A DNA stretch of 64,000 nt from Leuctra nigra (GCA_934045905.1 OW203764.1:23982954-24046953), one strand, 5' to 3'; positions 1 to 12,500 are shown, numbered from the stretch's first letter. The notes: a model not told the origin generated them from the letters alone. Numbers and translations: made by a program.

Positions 1-104
1 TGATATCACTACGTTTCAGTGCAGAATTTTTAGATTTCATAATTTTTTTTTAGTTGAAGAGACTTGGCTGTTTTTTTACACGGAGTGTTTTTTATATAGT
101 TTTC
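1..104 (+). mobile_element. Foldback-arm fragment of the 2.34-kb hairpin-ended element family
   Basis: This segment matches the right inverted arm of the two complete copies at 28974-31310 and 36120-38474. It includes the TGATATCAC start, the AGAGACTTGGCTG core and the ACACGGAGTGTTTTTT end. Only one arm is visible because the element runs off the left edge of the window. It has no coding capacity. Its divergence from the intact copies, both point changes and a different terminal few bases, suggests an older insertion. Confidence 0.6.
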
Positions 105-496
105 TCCAATACAGAAAAGAAACCAAAACAGATATTAATTATTTTCTACGAAGTTTGCATGACTTATTTATTATAAATGTTGCTAGTTCTTCGCCAATAC
201 AGAATTACGGCATAGAAATGTACAGTTCTGAGTCTTCGTAGAGCAGTTGAGTACTGCGGGTGTGCGTTCGGATACATAATACTTTGTGTTACTTGGGCGG
301 TACAAGGGGTTATTTTCTCTTTTGTGACTATTATCAATTTATCAGTAATAAATTTCGGTCAATATATTTGACCTCGGAGAAGAATTAAGTCTTCACAGCA
401 GATTCTTCTGGCAAAAGGTATGAAAAAAATTATTTACATAGTATTTCAAATAATAATCTTTATTTTATTCCAATATACATTAATTCATAAGTATTT
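105..496. other. Intergenic, nothing recognised
   Basis: AT-rich unique-looking sequence with no open frame of note. No splice-flanked exon or repeat was recognised by eye. Confidence 0.5.
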
Positions 497-793
497 CTAG
501 AGCCTATTTTGAAAAAAAATACCATACGTTTCTTCTTCACCTTCTTCTTCTTCATCGTCTGCATCTTCTACTCTGTCCACTCTCCCACTGTCGCTTCTTT
601 CTTCAACATCTTCAACTAAATCGCACCATCTCACTCTCGGTCTTCCCCGACTTCTCCTTCCCAGCTTGAAATTTTCAAACTCCTTCCTAGGGATTCTTGT
701 CAATTCCACTCTTTTCTTTTCGTATTCCCGAACCACTTGAGTCGCCCACTTTCGATCTTCAACTCCCAACTCAACCTGGAAGATATCGGCCAC
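497..793 (-). pseudogene. C-terminal tail of a non-LTR retrotransposon reverse-transcriptase ORF
   Basis: A 98-codon open frame on the minus strand contains GRRSRGRPRVRWCDLVEDV. This Gly-Arg-rich G+RxRGRPRxRW signature is the usual last stretch of CR1/Jockey/RTE-like endonuclease-RT polyproteins, after the RT and thumb regions. The rest of the ORF is absent upstream and an acidic low-complexity stretch (DADDEEEEGEEE) follows, so this is a fragment, not a gene. It could be the missing end of the same family as the dead RT copy at 8010-9250, which stops just before this part. The assignment rests on motif recognition only. Confidence 0.55.
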
Positions 794-1757
794 AATTACC
801 TGGGTATCAACAAAGCATGCTCAATTAGTAACCCAAATCAATTTGATGTCAGTATCTCATTTTTCTGTAGCTTTATAATAATACTGTTTGGATAAAAATT
901 TGGTCATTCACCGATCACAGTCCTTCTAGCTAATTATTAAAAAAGCATGAACTTTCGTCAACTGTTCTTTCTTGAACTGCTGGTTTGATTTTGATGTTGA
1001 CAAACATTATTGGCAGTCCTTTTATAAAGCCGTTTTATCATCAGTTTATAACATGGTGGTATATAGGTTGTTTATAAGACCGAAACTGGGAGAAAATATG
1101 TGAAGTGAATGTGTTATTTAACAAATTTTATGTTGGTATACTAAATTGTTATTATTTTGTATCAAATATATTGATTCTGTAGGTGTATACCAGATATAAG
1201 AATTCTTTTTAGAGTTATGATAATGCATTATATATTTAACGGAAAAAGACGTTAACGTTCCTAAATAAAATATTCGAAATTACACAATTTCCAAAAATAT
1301 TTATATGTTATGCTTCTATTCCGACGACACGAAAGTAGAAAATAAGGTAATGGATTTTCATATCCACGCAACGTAATTTAAAAGTAAAACACATAATTTA
1401 AAAACAGAAGCCAAGTCCTCTTTGGAAGTATCAGTAATGAAAAGTGCCGACATCATAACATGGCCAATGTTTAAGATTTTAAGTCAGAATAACTGATTTT
1501 TTTAAATAAAATGAATCCTAATTCCGACGTTTCTTTTCGTTTCCAAATTATGAAATGCCGAATATTATTCATTTTAAATTGGGTTCCAGAATATCGACCT
1601 GTCGAAATGCAAAATGCACCCCTTGTGAGTTGCAAAATGCACCCTTTGTGAGCTGTCAAGCACTCTGGTTTCTAATACACGGAATACCTATCAATCTTTC
1701 AGTGATAAGATTTCGAAGTAAACCTACATAGAAGTTTCGGTGCCGCAAGGACTTGCC
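794..1757. other. Upstream region of receptor gene A
   Basis: AT-rich DNA without a coding exon. At about 1605-1655 two copies of a roughly 25-bp unit (TTGCAAAATGCACCC core) lie in tandem. At 1701-1702 there is an acceptor-like AG after TATCAATCTTTC, at the position where genes B and D also have a 5'UTR acceptor. The start of gene A may therefore be preceded by an intron inside its 5'UTR, with a noncoding first exon somewhere upstream that I cannot place. Confidence 0.4.
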
Positions 1758-4700
1758 ATGACTACCGAGACCAACCAGAAAGATTTCAACTTCCACTCGA
1801 AACTTCTCATCTGGCAAGGTAAAAACATGTGCAATAATGGTCTTGCTGTTCTATTTCTCTTGCAGATATTGACCCTTATGGCCACGCTCTAATAATTAGT
1901 AAGTTAGTAATATAACTCCGGCCTCAAAAAAAATCAAGTGTAATAAAAATGACTAGATGTGCCAATCAAATAATAAATAGATTTTCCAGGTTTGCTCCCA
2001 ACTAAAACTCCAGCCAGCAAGAGTGTGGAGTACTTCCGCTACTTTTATCCTCGAGTTCTGCTCATGTACTCGCTGTACAACTTGCTCATTGCACATCCTG
2101 TGGACATGTACTTGAACTGGGGCGATGTCAATAATTTGGCAGTGAACATTGCCGTCGTGGGGATTTACGCTATGTTGATTATCAATATCATTACGTTCTT
2201 TCGATATGGTGAATGGTTTGCTACTTGGACCGACTTGTTGAGCGATTTGAATCATTCGAATAAAATGACAGAAGAATATGACAGGATCGCAGAATGGACC
2301 AACTGGTTTTGTAGATGGTCATATTTCAACATTTTAAGAACGATACTAATATTCGATTTGATAATAATAACGACAATTTACTTCGGTGGCTTGCTTGGAT
2401 TTCAGAAGCGGAAACTCTTATTTGGGTAGGTTAAGTAAAATAATTATGATAGACACATTTCAACTTAAAATCATTACTTGTACAGCTTGTAAAAATATTT
2501 TTGAATTCGGAAATTCCATTTATTGTCAGCAAGATCACTGTCATGTTATGGGTACAATGTTTTACATCTACAAATTGAAGTAATGGATTTTTTTGGAAAA
2601 ATCGCGATGATTACCAGTGGATTGTCTAACTAAAAAATTTTTTTTTTGAAGATGGCAGGTTTTGTATCTGGACTAAATGATATATTTTCTATATATACAG
2701 TGAATCCGAATTGTGTTGCATTGTAAACATTGTTCTATTATTTTGTTTAACTTTTTTAGTTGCTGGTACCCATTTGACGCCACTAAATATCCTGGCTTTG
2801 ACATTGCCATGTTTTTACAAGCTATGAGTTCGGAATGCATTCTTATAATAGGCAGCATTGATTTATTTTCAATGGTCAATCACTTAAGATCAAACAACCA
2901 GTTGAAAATAATTAGCTACAAATTCGAGCATTTACGAGAAACTGCCTACAGAAATGTACAGTCAGCGACTGATGATTCGCACGAGATACTTTGTGTTCAT
3001 GACTCAAGAAATGAGACATTGCAAACTGAAACGACATTTAGTCAAAGAAGAGTTGCAAGTGACGACATTAAAGCAACCCCCTCAGATTCTGATATCGAAC
3101 ATGAAATGCACTCATTATTAGCTCAATACGTTCAACAACATGTTCTCGTTAGCAGGTGAGATATAGACTCAAATCTTGGTGGGTGAGTCTTTCCTTGGGC
3201 CAAGGTGTACAGTCGTGGAAACAAGATCGCCGCACTCTGCCTCTCTCTGACCCATATCATACACATGTTTCTATATGGAGCAGAGAGAGATAGAGTATAC
3301 AAACAACTTATTTCCACGCTTGTACCTGGATCTACTAGAATTACCTATGTATTGGCTTATGATTTGTAAAGATGAAAACTTCTTTAATTTTCAAGGTGTA
3401 CATAGAACTCCCTAGAAATCATAAAAAATTGCCATAACAGTTATAAATCTTGAAACTTTATCCTGAACTTATTACAAGCTAGGTCAAATGGATCTGGCGA
3501 GATATCCTCATCAAACTACAGAATGGAAATCACAAATATGGCGAGTTGTGTTCGTCAAAATACGCCATAAGTTAATCTAGCGGACAACCTTTTAAAAGGA
3601 TGGCAACAATAAATATATAATATAATATAATATGATATAAATATAAACATCAATATAATCAATATTATATGTTATAGGTTTACTATAAATCCTTCCCCCT
3701 ATTACCGAACTCTACGGAAAGTATAGATTCCCCCTCCCCTACTTCCCTCACCACTTCTGCCGAGGACAAGAGTTTCGGCAATGCCATGAAGATATTCATA
3801 ATAACACAGCAAATATGTTCATTGAATGATAATCGAATTGTTTGTCTTTCAGAATACTCAAGGAATTCTATTCAGTAATTATTGATTGGCGGTATTTCTA
3901 CCAAATATTCAGCAGCCTACTTTGCATTGGCGTCCTGGGGCTAGCCATTTCTAATGTAAGCCAAAATCCAAACTCTTACAGAGTATTGTGTCCAATACTC
4001 CTTCCCAATACTCATTTCCTATACTCCTTTGTTTATAGTGTAATTGTTGTGTTTATTTTGTATGATATTGTTCTGTTTTTAGTACCCAGTGTGGGATGCT
4101 ACATCACTTGGTTACCTGGTGGTGATGGGAATTAACTATCTTCAATGGTACTTAATTTGTTGGATTTCTGAAGACACCCTTGCACAAGTAAGAAAATAGA
4201 ACATTTAGCTTATTTAAAAACAGAATATTACAATATCAAGCTTGGTGCATTGAATTTGCACTGAACATGTTAATTCAGTCATCTTCATTCTCTTCTTGGC
4301 ATGCCCTCTTCTTCTCCTTCATGTGTAATTTTTTTAATATCTGTTTTTATAAACTTTCTTTTCATGATCTGTTTTCATGATTTGTAATACGGAGCTTACT
4401 TTCATGCCGAATTGTGGCATAATGCCTCGTTTTTAGTCTATAGACTTGGCGGTGTGACACGTCCTACGATATTTAAACCTATTATTAAAGCTCATTCAGA
4501 TAAGAAACAATTTCTAACAAGACACAATCAAATACGAGAAATCCAAAATGAATATTGTTCCTGATTTTCACAGGGAAGTCATATTTCCGTGGCGGTCTAC
4601 AACTCTGATTGGCTGACAGCTTCTCCAAAGCTCAGGAAGAAACTCTGCATCGTAATGACTTTTGCAAATCAACCGATTGTGGGTAAAGTAATGGGATTCG

Positions 4701-5009
4701 TTCCTTTGACGTTGCAGCTGTTTACATCGGTGATTATACAAAATTTAGTTTTAAAACAGAGATAATAGATTAAACATAACATTTAATTTTGAACTTTGAA
4801 TAATCTAGTTAGTGGAAATAGAGGGCGGACTGTGTGATAAATAGTTTGTTGGAAAGTTCAAATGAATACTAATGTTTATTAAATTCCAATCTAACTAAAG
4901 AACCGATAATTTATTATTCTGCATACTGATAATCTAAATTAAATATCTTATTATTTTTCAGGTTAGCAAACAAGCATATTCATTCTTCACGGTGTTCGAT
5001 AACCTCTGA
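1758..5009 (+). CDS. Odorant receptor A (7tm_6), seven coding exons
   Basis: Exons: 1758-1818, 1990-2425, 2760-3155, 3853-3955, 4083-4187, 4574-4729, 4962-5009 (TGA). All introns are GT-AG and the joined frame gives about 434 residues, the usual length for insect odorant receptors. Such receptors are ligand-gated cation channels that pair with Orco in the dendrite of olfactory neurons, with the N terminus inside the cell. Exon 2 carries three hydrophobic segments (MYSLYNLLIAHPVDMYL, AMLIINIITF, LIIITTIYFGGLLGF). Exon 3 carries TM4 and a long polar loop, exon 4 TM5 (LLCIGVLGLAIS) and exon 5 TM6. Exons 6-7 carry TM7 and the family-typical end AYSFFTVFD. ATG 1758 was chosen because all four paralogues begin about ten residues before the shared DFNFH(S/T)KLLIWQ. 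Exon 4 has an extra Ile (SVIIDW) from an ATT duplication. An AATAAA lies at 5084-5089, 75 bp past the stop. The ligand is unknown. Confidence 0.88.
3206..3326. mobile_element. Tc1/mariner-type MITE in intron 3 of receptor A
   Basis: An imperfect hairpin has outer arms CAGTCGTGGAAACAAG and, in inverted orientation, CAAGCGTGGAAATAAG, each bordered by TA. TA duplication and CAG-starting inverted repeats are the usual marks of Tc1/mariner-derived MITEs. The arms are about 50 bp with mismatches and the inner part is AG/CT-rich. There is no coding capacity. A shorter palindrome sits at the same place in intron 3 of genes B and C. Confidence 0.5.
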
Positions 5010-5604
5010 TTAGAAGGTGTAAAGACAATAATATACCCAGATCGGCAAATTGTGAAGACCAGTGGATATTTTTCGTGGACGAAAATAAAACTTGCCTGTG
5101 TTTGATATTTAAAAGTTTAAAATTGTAAATCATAATTAGGTACATTCACTTAAAATCAATTTAAAATATTATCAGCATATATCTTATGTTCTTTACACTC
5201 TTAATTGCCTCTTACAAAACTCTTATTATTTCATGGGATATTTGAAAGTTTAAAATTGTGATGTTAGCAATAAAATCACCGAAAATTATAATGTGTATCT
5301 CCCTTGCACGAAACAGTCAGCATGTTACTTAATAAATATTTAAAATAATGGCGTGATATTTGAAAGTTAAAAAGATGCAAGTAGGTTTTTTAATCAATCA
5401 ATGAAAATTATTATCAATCTCTTTATGCAATAAACTGCAAATAATGTTTATTTACCAGAATTTCTGTAGAAAAGTCAAACCTGTAGACAAGCATGTGATA
5501 TTTTTTTCCCTTGTCCTCACTGATATCTTTCCGAAGCATTAAATTATTTGAGACAAGGGAACTCAATCGATACAAGATATTGAAATAAATAATAAAACAA
5601 TACA
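5010..5604. other. 3' flank of receptor A, paralogous to the 3' flank of B
   Basis: No coding exon. Segments such as AGTTTAAAATTGTGATG, a stretch around TCTCCCTTGC and GGCGTGATATTTGAAAG recur in order downstream of gene B (about 13495-13795 and 14527-14615). The two flanks are therefore copies made in the same duplication. This flank lacks the 728-bp insertion present after gene B and so shows the empty site. Confidence 0.65.
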
Positions 5605-5903
5605 TCTAGTGGAGCGGTCGTTCTACTCAGCCAAGTCGTACAGTGCGCACACTCTCACACAACACACCGTTAAAATGTCTTACTGTAATATAAAATGGCT
5701 GAGCAGCAGACCAACACTTTTACTGATTTTTGGCCTACTGGATCTTAAAATTGGGAAATCTCACATTGTTGCGAAATATCTTAATTTCGAGCTATGGCCC
5801 ACAACACCACATAGGTATATCAAATTTGGGAACAATAGTTTATGCTATTTGCGAACTAGAGGGCCGTTAAAACAGTTAATTTACACCCCTTCTAAAAGGT
5901 ATC

Positions 5904-5965
<62 letters not shown>

Positions 5966-6789
5966 TTTCTGATATCAGGCAACCCCGTTAACAGAGAACA
6001 GAATTTACGTCAATTGATTCATACGATTTTCTATATGAAATCAAAAGTCACATTAAAAATTTACTTTTACGGACACCGGAAATGCGACGTCATAAAAATG
6101 TCAGATTAACCTTATTTACAAAAACTATAAATTTTCAGAAGTCTTATAATGAATGAATGAATAAATATATGAATATAAATATAATAAATATGAATATGAA
6201 TATAATGAATGAATTTATATAGGTGGCAGTGATTTCAGCTGCCTTTTTGAAAACCGGAAGTGATGCCATATCTTGAAAACGACTGGACCTATTGACGGGA
6301 AGCTTTTACAATTTATCATGGAATATCATTTTAAGCATTATTTAGTACCAAACGCAACTTTTCTAAGTAACCAAATTGGAAATAACTTATTTTTTTAAAG
6401 AAATTATTATGCATTATTCCTCCGATATGTGTTACGTTGTAAGAATAAACTAAAAAATGGAGAGATATCCCCATAAAAAACACTTAGTGTAAAATACCAG
6501 CCAAGTCTCTTCAACAAGTCAAAACATTATTTTAAAAATCAAAAAATACTTGGCGCATCGTTTTTTAGACATTATAGGTATGAAGGTATATATGGCTTTT
6601 GCGGCCTATACTTATGTAACATTTATATACACGATGCGCCTAGAATTTTTTTGTTTAAAATAAAGTTTTGACTATAGACCCATTTTTTGATGCACTACTT
6701 TTCAGTGCTGCATTTTTAGATTTCACCTATTTTGTATAGTTGAAGAGACTTGGCTGGTATTTTTACTTTGAGTGTGTATTTTTATGGGG
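5605..6789 (-). mobile_element. Degenerate copy of the hairpin-ended foldback element
   Basis: The minus-strand order matches the intact copies. A foldback head occupies about 6470-6789 (GCCAAGTCTCTTCAAC and its inverse AGAGACTTGGCTGG, plus two GATGCGCC sites). A shorter body with one CCGGAAGTGATG site follows at about 6255, and the terminus TCTAGTGGAGCGGTCG lies at 5605-5620. The terminal hairpin is decayed on one arm. The body holds a (GAT)n microsatellite. It is much shorter than the 2.34-kb copies, so it is internally deleted, and it encodes nothing. It lies between receptor genes A and B. Confidence 0.65.
5904..5965 (+). repeat. (GAT)n microsatellite
   Basis: About twenty uninterrupted GAT/ATG triplets inside the degenerate foldback element. 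They create a poly-Met run in one frame that is not a real protein. Confidence 0.95.
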
Positions 6790-6807
6790 TAAGAAATAAT
6801 GTATTGG

Positions 6808-6950
6808 ACTATACAATTCAAATTGGACAATTTCAATCATAAGCCAAACGGATTTCAGAGTTTCACTCAAAACGCTTTTTCATTGGCATAGTCATTGGCT
6901 GGTTGGTTTTTCGCGTTTTCATTGAAATTGCCCAATTTGAATTGTATAGT
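6808..6950. mobile_element. MITE with about 30-bp inverted ends, upstream of receptor B
   Basis: The ends ACTATACAATTCAAATTGG and CCAATTTGAATTGTATAGT are inverted repeats around a roughly 85-bp centre. A second copy lies at 15004-15107, upstream of receptor C, at the matching position of a duplicated 5' flank. The pair therefore descends from one insertion copied with the gene. It is noncoding. Confidence 0.6.
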
Positions 6951-7020
6951 GTGATATGATATTCTTTTCTTCTACATACTCACATGAATTAAACACTAGC
7001 GAGGATCTTTAAATGATTTA

Positions 7021-7201
7021 TTTTGAGTTTTGGTGGTTCTGAGAAAATTGCGACATGCGCATTGTTGTGTCCCCATTTCGTAGTTGAATACCACATCGTC
7101 ACTGGTACTTGAGAAGAGTGGTGGCTATTATTAGAGAGATGATAATGCAGTTATCTAATTCATGTAGCTAATTACAGAAGTTTATTAGTTTTCCAATAAA
7201 C
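7021..7201 (+). promoter_or_regulatory. Duplicated 5' flank, separated from receptor B by an insertion
   Basis: This segment aligns almost end to end with 15113-15308, which directly abuts the ATG of receptor C. Shared landmarks are GCATTGTTGTGTCC, CCACATCGTCACTGG, GAGTGGTGGCTATTATTAG and TTTCCAATAAAC. Its position in gene C implies promoter and 5'UTR sequence. In gene B the same segment sits 2.3 kb upstream of the ATG. Promoter function is an inference from conservation and position. No clear TATA box was identified. Confidence 0.4.
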
Positions 7202-8009
7202 TGGTGGATTTTGTTGTCGTGTGTTTTCGACGGTCAAACTCGAATGCTGATTGGTCATTGCTCATTGCGTGCTAACCATAGTTTCAACGCAAGACAGACG
7301 CAAGACGGTAAGTAGAATTGTAAACTACTCAACCTTAACTGTTTTAGTAGTTTTGGTGAGGTCACTTTTGTGAATAGAATATTATCAGTATTAAATTTCA
7401 GTTCAGACAATATGTTTTACCTTGAAGAGGAAAGCTTTTATTTTCTCACACTTTTAGGAAATAGAAGTTACTTACACTTATTCAGTTTGTGAAATTTCAA
7501 TCTGCAGTTTTCAATTGCCTAATTGGTCTACCTAGTGGGATAATATTCACCACCAATAATTCCACCAATACACCAATAATTGGCAATTCATTCTAAGTTT
7601 AGAATCTGTTCTATTTTTCCAAGAGAAAATCACTTTATTGACGGCTGTCCTTTTTAAAAAAGGTTGACCACTTGGATCCAGCGTACTTAACAATTCAAAT
7701 TATTAACTTTAAACTATTAATTATAAATTTATTATAAGCTAAAATAGGAACAATGAAAATTGTTCATTCAATGAAAACAGGAAACTGGAAACTGGATCAA
7801 TGAAAACTGGACAATTCATCCAAAAAGCGAACACGACTTGGTAAAATTAATTCTCATCTTGTATACAAATCAATTATTAACAGAAAAAATTAATGCTACT
7901 TGCTGTTTAGGACTATGGTTTTGAAAAAAAAAAACACATAAAGCTAACCTAACCTCAAACCTTCAAAGTAACGCAGACACAAAATTGTCATTTTAACGAT
8001 TTAGGTCAT
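7202..8009. other. Intergenic or 5'UTR-intron sequence before the dead LINE
   Basis: AT-rich, no coding exon. It may belong to the insertion that separates the B promoter-like flank from its coding exons. Nothing else was recognised. Confidence 0.4.
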
Positions 8010-9250
8010 GAAGATCTGAGTTGTCCAACCTAAATAACCAGAACAATCTCCTTCACTCTATATTCTCTATCACTGCATCCTCCTTATTCATCCACTTCCG
8101 TATCTGTTCATTCCTAATATGCTCCACCCTGGACACCCTACAACTTCATCTTAGATCCGCAAGAATACTTTGTACAATGCTGTTATACATTCTCTTCTTT
8201 GTTGACTTCTGCAGTATGTTCTGACCACCACATCGAGTTTAGTTTCTGAATCGCTTGTCTTCCCTGGATAACGCGGCTGTTCTGCGACTACTTCCCTCCA
8301 ATTACATAACAGATCCTAAGTACTTATACTCTCTGCACCCTTTCACTTCCTTCCCATCTACGTCCGTCATTCTCTTCTCTACTTACCACCAAGTATGTGG
8401 CCCTGCCATTTTTTTAATCTACATTTGTCGTATATTATGTCTGTTAATTTCTGCATCATATAATTGCCAGTCGTCCTCGTCTAAAGCGACCACTACTTGG
8501 TAATCAGAAAGAAGAAGGGAATGCAGATAAGCTCCATTCACAAGCCCACCCGTCTTTCTGCACTTGGAAAACCATTTTTGCCAACCCTATCGAAACAGAT
8601 TTTGAATTGAGAAGGTGAGAGCAAAGAGGAACCTCTTTGATGAGAGGCAGCCCCTTGACCTAAACCCTTCGTAATCCTAACTCTACGGGACACGCGATGT
8701 CCTACTTTCACGTCACTCCTCTAGCCTTCATAATCATACAGGTCTCTTATGGTGTCTAATATGCATGAGGAAAAGCGCTGCTGTATTTCGCCTCAAACAT
8801 CTTCTCTGTGGCATGCTCATTCCGTTCTTCTCCAATGACACTTCTTGTTATCGCCGCAGATCCGTTATAAATTACTCTTATGACAGTCTGTCCTGGATCC
8901 TCTGTTGTACAGAGCTCATGTATCCAATCTTTCACTCTTCGGGTACATGCTATGCGTCAATCAATTAAAGATGTTTAGATGGACATCTATGACTCCTTCT
9001 GGACTATTCTTCACCAATGCTATTGAAATATTTCCAGGACTGGTGCTCTCCCATTCTTTGTGCGTCTCAGGGCTTCGTAGGGGTTGTCTTTGGTATTGCC
9101 TCATTCTGCCTTTGCTTTTGTGTGATATTCAGCCCTTGTATGTGTGTACTCATTCCGATCTTCGTCTTGTACTCCTTCCACTCTTCATCCCAATCATATC
9201 TGTACCTTGGATTTATATTGCGTATCCTGTCTCATATACTTCAGGATTTT
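8010..9250 (-). pseudogene. Dead non-LTR retrotransposon reverse transcriptase
   Basis: Read on the minus strand with frameshifts and stops, the pieces follow the order of a CR1/Jockey/RTE-type RT. EALRRTKNGRAP with SPGNISIALVKNS in a shifted frame (about 9000-9095) matches the KNGKAPG-D-I box. SDYQVVVALDEDDWQLY (about 8450-8510) is a damaged FADD catalytic box. EYKYLGS (about 8320) and RVSRVEHIRNEQIRKWM followed by RRLFW (about 8040-8130) match the thumb and tail region. At least two frames are used and the catalytic Asp pair is lost, so it cannot be active. It sits between the promoter-like flank of receptor B and its first coding exon. Confidence 0.7.
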
Positions 9251-9414
9251 AAATGTTAATCTTACCTGAAAACAAATCACGCAATCCATATTCGGGATTC
9301 CATTCAAACTGAAATGGGATTCCTGAAATTTGATAGAGCATAAGGTCGAAAACATGTATAATGCACCTTTCCTTTTACTGACGTCACTGTGTAAGTGGAA
9401 TATTTCTCTTGCAG

Positions 9415-9500
9415 GGATTCAATCTAAGAATAAGGTGATTGGGAAGAAGAAACCAGTTTTGGTGGCACAGGACGTGGGGTCTCCTGAAGGCTACATAAAC
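9415..9500 (+). other. 5'UTR part of the first coding exon of receptor B
   Basis: A pyrimidine-rich acceptor TATTTCTCTTGCAG ends at 9414 and is conserved as TATCTCTCTTGCAG before receptor D (ending at 21017). The region between the acceptor and the ATG shares GTTTTGGTGGCACAGG with the D and A counterparts. This indicates a spliced 5' leader in A, B and D. The frame is open upstream of ATG 9501, but the other paralogues do not support a longer N terminus. Confidence 0.5.
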
Positions 9501-12500
9501 ATGAGTGGCATGAACTGGCAGAATGATTTCAACTTTCACACGAAACTTCTCATCTGGCAAGGTAAAACATGGATAGAGATAAGAACTGCATGTCACTGTC
9601 AAGCTGTTCCTGGCAGTTAGGGATATTTCGGAACAACATATTATCTAGCTTGTTTGTTAGCTTCATTTATTGGAAGATGTGAAGAACAAATGAAGAGTCA
9701 TTTGTGTTTTCTTCTGTGTAATGTATTTAGTTAGGATCAATGGATAATTTTGCTTGACCTTGAAGACCTGCTCCTTCTCCTTCGCGGTCCCAACACAGAA
9801 GACCAGAACAAAGATAAAACAAAGTTTGTACATTGAAAAAAACATGCCATAGATTTGCCATAGAAACAAATAGAAGTTCACTTTGAAAAAGGAAGAAATA
9901 CAAGACACTCAAAATATGAAAATAGCAACAATAGAAGAACATTTTTAAAATGCAAATAAATGGTACAATCACTTGTAACTGATTTTCAGGTTTGTTACCA
10001 ACGGAAACTCCAGCGAGCAAGAATGTGGAGAATTTCCGCTACTTTTATCCCCGATTTCTGCTCATGTACTTGCTGTACAACTTGCTCATTGCACATCCTG
10101 TGGACATGTACTTGAACTGGGGAGATCGCAATAACTTGGCAGTGAACATTGCCGTCATGATAGTTTACGGTATGGTAATTGTCGGTACCATTACGTTCCT
10201 TCGACATGGTGAATGGTTTGCCGCTTGGACCAAGTTGTTGAGCGATTTGAATCATCCGAATAAAATGACAGAAGAATATGACAGAATCGCAGAATGGACC
10301 AATTGGTTTTGTAGATGGTCATATTTAACCATTTTAAGAACAGTTCAATGGGTCGGTTTGATAATAATAATGACAATTTACTTCGCTGGCTTGCTTGGAT
10401 TTCAAAAGCGGAAACTCTTATTTGGGTAAGTTAATACAAAATAATCACACAGCTTTCAAGTGATAGAAATCATAGTCCAGTCTTTTAGGTAAAGAATTTG
10501 GGGTTTGTTGATAAAACTGCAAAAATGTCACCATTTTCTCATAAAAACTAGCTTATCAACATAGGCTACGTTGTCAAAGTTTTACATATTTGGGTGGATA
10601 GTGGGGGTCAAATTTTGATTTTCAATACCTATTAGAATAACAATTAATGAGTTGGGGAAAGAAACTAAAAAAAATCGCAAAATACTCTAAACTCTTCTTA
10701 TAATAATGGGCATTTGTGCATGAAAAATATAAAGGATAAAGCTGTATCTCCATGATTTGATTCCATGACATGAATGATTTGAATGCAGAAATGTATGGGT
10801 CATTTTTCACAACTGCCGCGAAAAATCAAAACAAATACCTAATCAAAAAATTTTGACCATGGGAACACAGATTTACTCTTTGTCTATAATCTGTGAATTT
10901 TTGAAAACAATCGGTCAAGCCGGTAGAACGTGCGTTCCATAAAAACATACATTTTATAAAGTATTATAGACTCAGTTTTAACAGTGTTCTACGGTGCAAG
11001 AATTCCAAATAATATTATTCCTTCGACTATTCCTTGCCACATTTTCCTACTTTTTATGGAATTATTAAAAAATAAAGCATCTTATTCAAAATATCTGTTC
11101 GGGATTTTAAAATGTGTATTACATTGGGGGGGGGGGGGGGGGGGGGGGATTAAGACTTATCATTGGTTGGCAGAGACAGGGATGGAATATGCAGGGGGTG
11201 GGAAATCCCCCATAAATTTGCACCCTGGGTAATAATATTTTGCATCAAATTGCATTACTCGCTTGGTCTAAGCTATCCTGAGTACGAATCCAAGCATAAC
11301 AAAAACATTTTGTTTTACTTTTTCAGTTGCTGGTACCCATTTGACGCCACTAAATTTCCTGGCTTTGACATTGCCATGTTTTTACAAGCTATGAATGTAG
11401 AATGCTTTCTTATAATAAGTAGCATGGATTTATTTACAATGGTCAATCATTTAAGAATCAACGTCCAGTTGAAAATACTCGGCTACAAATTCGAGCATTT
11501 ACGAGAAACTGCTTACAGAAATGTACAGTCAGCGACAGATGATTCGCACAAGATACGTTATGTTCATTACTCAAGAATAGAGACATTGAATACTGGAACC
11601 ACGACATTTGGTCAAAGAAGAGTTGCAAGTGACGACATTAAAACAACCCCCTCAGATTCTGATATCGAACAAGAAATGCACAATTTATTAGCCCAATACG
11701 TTGAACAACATGTGGTTTTGTGCAGGTAAGATATAGCTGAAGTTTCGGTTGGTGGATGATTGGTTTCAGGAGTGTACAGCCAGGAAGTAATGGCGCCATC
11801 CTGGTTGTAAAATAATTTGTTATATTTGTTAAACTATCATAATCATTACTCATCAAATTGAATTACCCTTTGTACCATGTATTACACAGAATGAATTACA
11901 GTTTATAGAAACAGAGAGTGATTAATGTCAATTATTAAATTAATAATTTGTATTTGTATTTGTTACACAATATACTACAAGTTAACCTTTCAAAAAGGAC
12001 AGCGATCAATAAATTGATTTGAATGTGTTTACTTTAGGTATACAGTCCTACCAACCTTTAACTGAAAATACAAATTTTGAACAGTTACTCTTTAGGACCC
12101 TGAGCAAAACGTATGCAAGCTACCGTGGCCACCCTCTCCTCCACTGTGTAAGAATTCTTCCGGGCAATGTGGTAAAGATAGGTTACCTAAATAGCAACTA
12201 TGCCTAACGCTCAAGGCGTTACTCAGAACATTCTGGAAGATCCCCAGTTAACTTCATCCGGGCAACGTCGGGCACACAGCTAGTTTTCTTTTAATTGATA
12301 AGAGTTTTACATTAGGCAACTGCCATAAAGTGAACATTTTCACCACAATTTCACACATCATAGATTGACATAAGCTAATGGTTTGTTTTACAGAACATTG
12401 AGGGAATACTATTCATTAATAGATTGGAGGTCTTTATACCAATTAATAAGCAACATGCTCTGTATAGGCGTCCTGGGGTTAGCCATTTCTAATGTAAGTC

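Noticed and set aside
1953..2255. Minus-strand frames opposite receptor exon 2 (also at 9995, 15882 and 21321)
   Set aside because: They are antisense shadows of the same conserved exon in all four genes. They repeat because the + strand exon is duplicated.
5609..6109. 166-codon open frame with a poly-Met run
   Set aside because: It lies inside the degenerate foldback element and is kept open by the (GAT)n microsatellite. No splice context or family resemblance.
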